A stretch of DNA of 10,305 bases from NCBI GenBank assembly GCA_947259675.1, contig CAMYNE010000228.1, forward strand, positions 1 through 10,305. Reading direction: 5' to 3'. Every line of letters begins with the position of its first letter. The first letter of the stretch is position 1. This stretch comes from an uncultured Pirellulaceae bacterium. GTDB lineage: Bacteria; Planctomycetota; Planctomycetia; Pirellulales; Pirellulaceae. Under the pieces are notes generated by a model. That model made no database searches and was not told where the DNA came from. It was given only the letters and a program-made list of their open reading frames with translations. Positions 6,711-10,305 of this stretch are shown here, piece after piece. Made by a program: the position numbers and the translations under genes.

Positions 6711-7829
6711 GTGAACGATTCAGTCTGCCGCTGGGGAATTTTAAGTACTGCTTCCATCGGTCATAAAAACTGGCAAGCGATCAGGCTCTCTGGAAACGGC
6801 GTTGTGGCGGCAGTTGCCAGTCGTAGCCTGAAATCGAGCCAGGCCTTTATCGATCTTTGTCAGAACAACGTTCCGTACGACGACTCTCCGAGAGCACTCG
6901 GAAGCTATGAGGCGTTAGTCGATGACGACCAGATTGATGCGGTCTATATTCCGTTGCCCACAGGTATGCGCAAAGAGTGGGTGGTTCGAGCGGCCGAGGC
7001 GGGGAAACACGTGCTGTGCGAAAAGCCTTGCGCGATAAACGTGAGTGACTTGCGCGAAATGACCGAGGCCTGCGCGGCCAATGGTGTTCAGTTCATGGAC
7101 GGTGTCATGTACATGCACAGCTCGCGTCTGGACGCCATGCGTGACGCGCTCAATGATCCGAATGCGGTCGGAAAGATAAAGCGAATCACGTCTCAGTTCA
7201 GTTTCAACGCTCCCGAAGAATTCAAAACTGGCAACATTCGTACGGACAGTCGGATGGAACCGCAGGGATGCCTGGGCGATCTCGGTTGGTATACGATTCG
7301 ATTTGCACTCTGGGTCATGAACTTCGAAATGCCCAAACGTGTCTCAGGGCGAATCCTCACGGAACTTCATCGAGACAACAGTCCCGAACCTGTACCGATG
7401 GAGTTTTCCGGCGAGATGTTGTTTGACAACGGAGTTTCGGCGAGCTTTTACAACAGCTTTTTAACGCAGCATCAGCAGTGGGCAAACGTCAGCGGTACCG
7501 AAGGTCTACTTCACGTGTTCGATTTCGTGTTACCCTACGACAACGTCAATCAGTCATCAGCCGAACTTGATTTTTTGATTTCGAATTCGGAGTTCCATAT
7601 GGAAGGTTGTGATTTTTCAATGAACAATACGACTCGCTCGGTTGCCACAGTCGAATCAAGTCACAGCCGAGCCGATTCTCAGGAAACAAAGTTGTTCCGG
7701 ACGTTTGCCGAAATCGTTAACCATAATTCGCTGGATGCGTTTTGGCCGGACGCTTCTTTAAAGACCCAAACCGTCTTGGACGCATGTCTTTCGTCTGCCC
7801 GTAATGGTTGTCAACTCGTCACTATCTGA
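6711..7829 (+). CDS. Gfo/Idh/MocA-family NAD(P)-dependent oxidoreductase
   Basis: This is a predicted cytoplasmic dehydrogenase acting on a sugar or sugar-like alcohol; the substrate cannot be told from sequence. The 372-residue protein has the usual family length. An N-terminal Rossmann fold starts with WGILSTASIGHKN (8-20), then the strand and loop AVYIPLPTGMRKEW and the hallmark HVLCEKPCA, in which Lys105 of the EKP motif is the conserved catalytic/cofactor residue. The C-terminal alpha/beta domain begins near 130 with MDGVMYMH; GCLGDLGWYTIRFALW (187-202) takes the place of the usual Asp-x-Gly-x-His motif, with Tyr194 near the usual active-site region. This resembles the D-xylose or dihydrodiol dehydrogenase-like subgroup more than inositol dehydrogenases. 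The GTG at 6711 is chosen because GGAG (6701-6704) lies 6 nt upstream; a TTG start at 6699 would overlap that site. The final 30 nt of coding sequence are duplicated downstream. There is no clear partner gene. Confidence 0.88.
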   Translation: MNDSVCRWGILSTASIGHKNWQAIRLSGNGVVAAVASRSLKSSQAFIDLCQNNVPYDDSPRALGSYEALVDDDQIDAVYIPLPTGMRKEWVVRAAEAGKHVLCEKPCAINVSDLREMTEACAANGVQFMDGVMYMHSSRLDAMRDALNDPNAVGKIKRITSQFSFNAPEEFKTGNIRTDSRMEPQGCLGDLGWYTIRFALWVMNFEMPKRVSGRILTELHRDNSPEPVPMEFSGEMLFDNGVSASFYNSFLTQHQQWANVSGTEGLLHVFDFVLPYDNVNQSSAELDFLISNSEFHMEGCDFSMNNTTRSVATVESSHSRADSQETKLFRTFAEIVNHNSLDAFWPDASLKTQTVLDACLSSARNGCQLVTI

Positions 7830-7835
7830 ATCTAG
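7800..7835 (+). repeat. Direct repeat, upstream copy (oxidoreductase 3' end)
   Basis: These 36 nt cover the last codons and stop of the Gfo/Idh/MocA gene plus the CTAG that opens the following repeat segment. They recur at 7974-8009 with 34 of 36 identical bases; only two bases differ, changing Cys-Gln here to Gly-Glu in the downstream copy's reading. Confidence 0.85.
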
Positions 7836-7924
7836 AGCGCATTTTGGTTTAAGTTTGGCGTCTTTTCGTCGGTTTCGCCCGGCAATCAGAGCGCCACGAC
7901 CGCTATACGTCCGTGCGACACGCA
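7832..7924 (+). repeat. CTAGAG-headed intergenic segment, possible half element
   Basis: This 93-bp stretch starts CTAGAGCGCATTTT, close to the terminal sequence of the 107-bp element (CTAGAGCACTTTC), and ends exactly where a true copy of that element begins. It has no matching right end in the window. It may be the left part of a second element family whose other half was lost. This is an inference from the shared CTAGAG head only. Confidence 0.35.
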
Positions 7925-7974
7925 CTAGAGCACTTTCAGAATTGGTATTCGCAGGCGTGGCTGTGGCTTCCAGC
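7925..7974 (+). mobile_element. Truncated copy of the 107-bp MITE-like element
   Basis: These 50 bp match the left arm of the element at 1365-1414 with a single difference (A to G at 7954). The match stops just inside the central palindrome, where the duplicated oxidoreductase tail begins. The right arm is absent, so this is a solo half-element that can no longer fold into the full hairpin. It shows the family is dispersed at least 6 kb apart. Confidence 0.85.
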
Positions 7975-8009
7975 GTAATGGTGGTGAACTCGTCACTATC
8001 TGAATCTAG
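7974..8009 (+). repeat. Direct repeat, downstream copy of the oxidoreductase 3' end
   Basis: This is the second copy of the 36-bp sequence at 7800-7835. Read in the frame of the gene it would encode NGGELVTI and a stop, against NGCQLVTI in the gene itself. It is a gene-end relic, not expressed as protein. The 138 nt between the copies hold the CTAGAG-headed segment and the half element. Confidence 0.85.
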
Positions 8010-8331
8010 TGGTGAAACAGGCGTTTTAGCTATTACGATTGCGCAAGCAGTACTGATAAGCGAGACAAATTTTTTTCCAGCAAGCAGTTCTTTGCTGGCT
8101 GCGAAATATTGACACAAGCTAGCTGTGAATGTTTTCACGATCAGTCGTTGGAAGTTCAAGCGCAGCAAGTACTTCTGTTCAACTCGGCGCACTGTCTTTC
8201 AAATTGTGACAACTTTCACGCTGTTTTCTTAAAGTCCAAACGCTTTTGGTTTCAACGATTTACGAATTTAAGTCTTAACCCAAATTACTAAATCAGCCGA
8301 ATTAGCAGATGGGCATTAATGTCCGCCGAAT
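8010..8331. other. Intergenic stretch with little recognisable content
   Basis: No gene is supported here; the open frames lack ribosome sites and protein-like composition. One hairpin, CCAGCAA/TTGCTGG with an 8-nt loop (8077-8098), is preceded rather than followed by a T run, so it is not an intrinsic terminator in either direction. The rest is AT-rich, with nothing I can name. Confidence 0.6.
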
Positions 8332-8379
8332 AATTGTCATAGACAGTTTTTGTCACAGACAGTAATTGTCACAGACCGT
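8332..8379. repeat. Three tandem 16-bp repeats with internal dyads
   Basis: Three contiguous units at 8332-8347, 8348-8363 and 8364-8379 follow the pattern WWTTGTCAYAGACAGT. Each holds TGTC and GACA separated by 3 nt, a small dyad; in the third unit the last base of GACA is C. They lie about 110-155 nt before the protease start. Regularly spaced dyads upstream of a gene could be operator sites for a dimeric regulator, but slippage-made repeats would look the same. No clear -35/-10 pair is visible beside them. Confidence 0.7.
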
Positions 8380-8420
8380 ATTGGATTTCTTCGGTGGGCG
8401 GGTCCTGCCAAACGACTGGA

Positions 8421-8437
8421 TGAGGTCGTGGACCTCA
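8421..8437. other. Perfect 7-bp inverted repeat before the protease gene
   Basis: TGAGGTC and GACCTCA flank a GTG triloop, 50 nt before the protease start codon. It could be a leader hairpin or a binding site. Its role is unknown. Confidence 0.4.
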
Positions 8438-8487
8438 AGTTAGATATTAGCAGTGACCTGATCGCTCTGCCCCAGGAGGCAGCGTTA

Positions 8488-9231
8488 ATGAAACAGGCTA
8501 CACTCACGATTGTATTTACGATCGCAATTTCTATTACCAGCTACTCGTTCGCACAAGTCGGGCGAGACTCTGGCCTGTGGGAGTGGACAAAAGTTGCGCC
8601 CCATCATGAGGCAATCGTCCAGATCACCTCGGGTGGTGGTACGGGCACGGGAGTCGTAATTTCAGTCAACAAAAACAAACCCATCAAAGATGGTTACGAA
8701 GGTTACTGTCTAACTGCTTGGCACGTCGTTCAGGATGACAACGGCGCCGGCAAAGTCAGAGTAAAGTACCGTAACGGTCGCAAAGCCAAGACATGTCGCG
8801 TTGTCCAGCACAACGAATCAAAAGACGTTGCGTTGCTTTGGATTTGGGTGCCAAATGATATTGAACCCGCGAGTTTGGCTACAGAATCCATCAAAGGTGG
8901 CGATGATCTTGAGTTGGCAGGTTTGGGCGGCGGTTCCGATCTTAAATGCTGCATTCGTCACTTTTCGGCGGTAGCCTCTCCACCTTCGAGCGGGGAAAAG
9001 ATTTTCGCCGACGTGCCGCTTTTGCCAGGTGATTCAGGTGGTCCCGTTTTTAACGAGAAACATGAAGTGGTCGGCATCATTTCCGGCGGATGGTTCTGGT
9101 TTGACGGCGGTGTTAAGACCAATGCTGGATTCGATATTAAGACAACCTGGCCAGCTCGTGCCAGTAACGTGGGGCCAATCAAGATTCTGATGGCAAAAAT
9201 GCAAGAAGAAAGCCTGACGGTCGATCGTTAA
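8488..9231 (+). CDS. Exported trypsin-like serine protease
   Basis: This encodes a 247-residue exported protein with the chymotrypsin/trypsin fold seen in HtrA-like bacterial proteases, but without a PDZ domain. Residues 1-22 form a signal peptide ending YSFA. A glycine-rich first strand, GGGTGTGVVI (50-58), leads to the catalytic His79 in CLTAWHVV. Asp113 lies in ESKDVALLWI, and the nucleophile Ser183 in the textbook LLPGDSGGPVF. All three triad residues are present, so activity is expected. Cys74 and Cys103, and Cys154-Cys155, could form disulfides after export. The target is unknown. The ATG at 8488 is strongly supported: AGGAGG (8474-8479) lies 8 nt upstream and the signal peptide begins there. 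The frame stays open back to a TTG at 8350, but that part overlaps the tandem repeats and is not protein-like. An intrinsic terminator follows 62 nt after the stop, so it is a single-gene unit. Confidence 0.9.
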   Translation: MKQATLTIVFTIAISITSYSFAQVGRDSGLWEWTKVAPHHEAIVQITSGGGTGTGVVISVNKNKPIKDGYEGYCLTAWHVVQDDNGAGKVRVKYRNGRKAKTCRVVQHNESKDVALLWIWVPNDIEPASLATESIKGGDDLELAGLGGGSDLKCCIRHFSAVASPPSSGEKIFADVPLLPGDSGGPVFNEKHEVVGIISGGWFWFDGGVKTNAGFDIKTTWPARASNVGPIKILMAKMQEESLTVDR

Positions 9232-9293
9232 TCACGCCAACTGGCTTCTTGGCGAACCGAAATAGCCTTATTTTACAATCAAAATAAACATTG

Positions 9294-9333
9294 AACGTGA
9301 GACGGAATTCTAATTCGCCTCACGTTTTTGTTT
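9294..9333 (+). terminator. Intrinsic terminator of the serine protease gene
   Basis: AACGTGAG (9294-9301) pairs perfectly with CTCACGTT (9319-9326). The stem continues inward with GAATT against AATTC after a small bulge. TTTTTGTTT runs straight out of the right arm. This is a classic rho-independent terminator for the protease. Confidence 0.85.
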
Positions 9334-9450
9334 GTACTCAAGGCTCTCCACAGCAAGTACGAAGACCCAGCCGGATTATCGAATGCAGATTCGGCGGGGC
9401 ACGGCGAGCCGCACCTTGATCACTCGATAGATGAGTGGTCCTCTTTTTCT
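9334..9450 (+). ncRNA. Speculative structured RNA segment between two terminators
   Basis: About 117 nt lie between the protease terminator and a second terminator-like hairpin. They contain two more possible stems: CCGGAT with ATTCGG (around 9371-9394, one G-U pair) and GCGG with CCGC (around 9393-9412). A separate terminator with no gene before it suggests a small RNA. I see no convincing promoter, so this is a weak inference. Confidence 0.2.
9418..9450 (+). terminator. Second terminator-like hairpin
   Basis: GATCACTC (9418-9425) pairs with GAGTGGTC (9433-9440) over 8 positions including one G-U, around a 7-nt loop, and is followed by CTCTTTTTCT. It lies 186 nt after the protease stop and downstream of a complete terminator, so it is either a backup or the end of an unrecognised transcript. 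Confidence 0.5.
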
Positions 9451-9557
9451 AACGCCTGCAAGCCGTCTCCAAATCCGCAGCGCTGGCAGTTAGAATAAAC
9501 GGCAATCAAATCGATACACCAGAAGTTTAGTTGGTTTTTTGGAAAGGCGATAAACCA

Positions 9558-9938
9558 ATGATGCCCTTTGAACAGGTCGAAGTACTTCGCGCTGCTTGTT
9601 GTGTCGCGGGCGCGGATGGAGAAACAAGCGAAGAAGAGCTGCGTCTGCTCTATCGGCTTGCCGACGAGTCGGGTGTGGGAGATGCGTCTCTTAAAGCGAT
9701 GCTTGAACGCGCGACCACTGATTGCAAATTCTGCGACGAGCAATTCAAAATCCTGAAAACCGATCCCGAGGAAACAATGGCCATTCTCTTGGAAATCGCT
9801 ATTTCGGATGGTGCCTTGGGTGAGAAAGAAAAAGACTCGCTGCGACAATTTGCAATTCGCCTGGAAGTCCCCGAGGACGTTTTTACTGAACTCGTGTCCA
9901 GAACCGTTGCGTTAATTGACAAAAACAGAAACGGCTGA
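9558..9938 (+). CDS. TerB-like domain protein
   Basis: This is a 126-residue acidic, all-helical cytoplasmic protein of the TerB/TerB-like family, named from tellurite resistance but common in bacteria without that trait. There are two similar halves, as in the family: AGADGETSEEEL (17-28) and AISDGALGEKEK (81-92), each an Asp-Gly turn followed by acidic residues and a helix. In TerB structures these acidic residues bind metal ions. Three Cys in the first half (14, 15, 56) and Cys59 are unusual for such a small protein. The role is unknown; no other ter gene is nearby, so tellurite resistance should not be assumed. The start at 9558 is one of two adjacent ATGs. The frame is open back to a TTG at 9531, and the only ribosome-like sequence is GGAAAGG (9541-9547), about 10 nt upstream of 9558. 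The metallopeptidase gene follows within 75 nt on the same strand. Confidence 0.75.
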   Translation: MMPFEQVEVLRAACCVAGADGETSEEELRLLYRLADESGVGDASLKAMLERATTDCKFCDEQFKILKTDPEETMAILLEIAISDGALGEKEKDSLRQFAIRLEVPEDVFTELVSRTVALIDKNRNG

Positions 9939-10009
9939 AATGGAACTCGATGAATCGAGTTGTTACCGGCGAAGACTCGTTCCGGTCCACTCCAGCACCC
10001 TCATTACGT

Positions 10010-10305
10010 ATGAATGGAAGAGTCGTGCGTTGCATCAAGAGTCGGTTCCTGATTGTATTTCTTGTGTTGTGGCAAAGCAGTTTGGCTGGTTCGCGATCGG
10101 CGGCACAAACAGGCGCGACGGATGTTTTTCAGACGTACGCGTCCGAACATGCTGTGGAAATCATGGGGCAGCTGCGCAACCTGGTCGCGTTACCTAATGT
10201 TTCGTCCAATCAAGCGGACGTCAGGCTGAACGCCGAATACCTCGTTAACGAATTCAAACAACGAGGCGCAGAATTGGAACTGCTCGAAGTTCCAGGGGCC
10301 AATCC
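10010..10305 (+). CDS. Exported M20-family metallopeptidase, N-terminal part
   Basis: The frame runs without a stop to the window edge, so only about 98 residues are visible. Residues 1-32 form a signal peptide: several Arg/Lys, a hydrophobic core FLIVFLVLW, and a likely cut after SAA. The mature part opens with a helix and LRNLVALPNVSSNQADVR, then AEYLVNEFKQRGAELELLEVPG. This is the typical start of M20/M25/M40 zinc carboxypeptidases and dipeptidases, in which a helix, a Pro-x-x-Ser turn and a Leu-x-x-x-Gly strand precede the metal-binding core. The zinc ligands are beyond the window, so activity cannot be judged. An in-frame ATG at 9950 would add 20 residues before the signal peptide; 10010 is preferred because it gives a normal signal peptide, though neither has a good ribosome site. 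It may be cotranscribed with the TerB-like gene. Confidence 0.75.
   Translation, partial: MNGRVVRCIKSRFLIVFLVLWQSSLAGSRSAAQTGATDVFQTYASEHAVEIMGQLRNLVALPNVSSNQADVRLNAEYLVNEFKQRGAELELLEVPGAN

Noticed and set aside
7804..8112. 102-residue + strand open frame with an internal VNSSLSES repeat
   Set aside because: The repeated peptide comes from the 36-bp DNA duplication read out of frame, and the middle is the truncated repeat element. It starts inside the oxidoreductase gene without a ribosome site.
7758..8192. 144-residue - strand open frame across the same repeats
   Set aside because: It is antisense to the oxidoreductase end and to repeat DNA, with repeated peptide segments caused by the DNA duplication. 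No start signal or family match.
8350..8487. 46-residue N-terminal extension of the serine protease from a TTG
   Set aside because: It overlaps the 16-bp tandem repeats, lacks a ribosome site and would bury the signal peptide, whereas the ATG at 8488 has AGGAGG at good spacing.
9558..9938. Tellurite resistance locus
   Set aside because: Only a single TerB-like domain is present; no terC, terD, terZ or related genes lie in the window, so the resistance role is unsupported.

Overview
The window looks like chromosomal DNA of a planctomycete, probably of the Pirellulales/Rhodopirellula type. This is an inference from three things. First, many gene products carry signal peptides and match families common there: a ConA/LamG-like secreted protein, a TPR protein with a C-terminal thioredoxin-like domain, and a Gfo/Idh/MocA oxidoreductase. 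Second, several genes have weak or absent Shine-Dalgarno sites. Third, the intergenic spaces are long and filled with short palindromic repeats. Base composition is moderate. I saw no rRNA, tRNA, CRISPR array, phage gene or transposase.

Layout. 1-172: a heptamer tandem repeat, a terminator-like hairpin and an extended -10 promoter. 173-985 (+): secreted ConA/LamG-like protein. 1030-1170 (-): a 46-residue single-span membrane protein with a strong ribosome site, convergent with the previous gene. 1171-1764: a non-coding repeat island with a 107-bp MITE-like hairpin element and four copies of a 32-bp palindromic repeat. 1765-4152 (-): large exported TPR protein with a CXXC redoxin domain. After a divergent intergenic region come three + strand genes: class II DAHP synthase (4397-5743), ribonuclease III (5828-6580) and a Gfo/Idh/MocA oxidoreductase (6711-7829). 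7800-8487: a second repeat island with half of the same MITE-like element, a 36-bp duplication of the oxidoreductase 3' end and a triple 16-bp repeat. 8488-9231 (+): exported trypsin-like serine protease, followed by a good intrinsic terminator. 9334-9450: a short structured segment ending in a second terminator-like hairpin. 9558-9938 (+): TerB-like protein. 10010-end (+): the N-terminus of an exported M20-type metallopeptidase, cut by the window edge.

The genes do not form one obvious pathway. DAHP synthase opens the shikimate route to aromatic amino acids, and RNase III is a housekeeping RNA-processing enzyme with its own promoter. The others are mostly exported proteins that appear to be independent units. 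I found no convincing undescribed multi-gene system. The more unusual signals are the repeat elements, the duplicated gene end, the overlooked small membrane protein, the dyad-containing triple repeat before the protease, and the promoter overlapping the first possible start codon of DAHP synthase.
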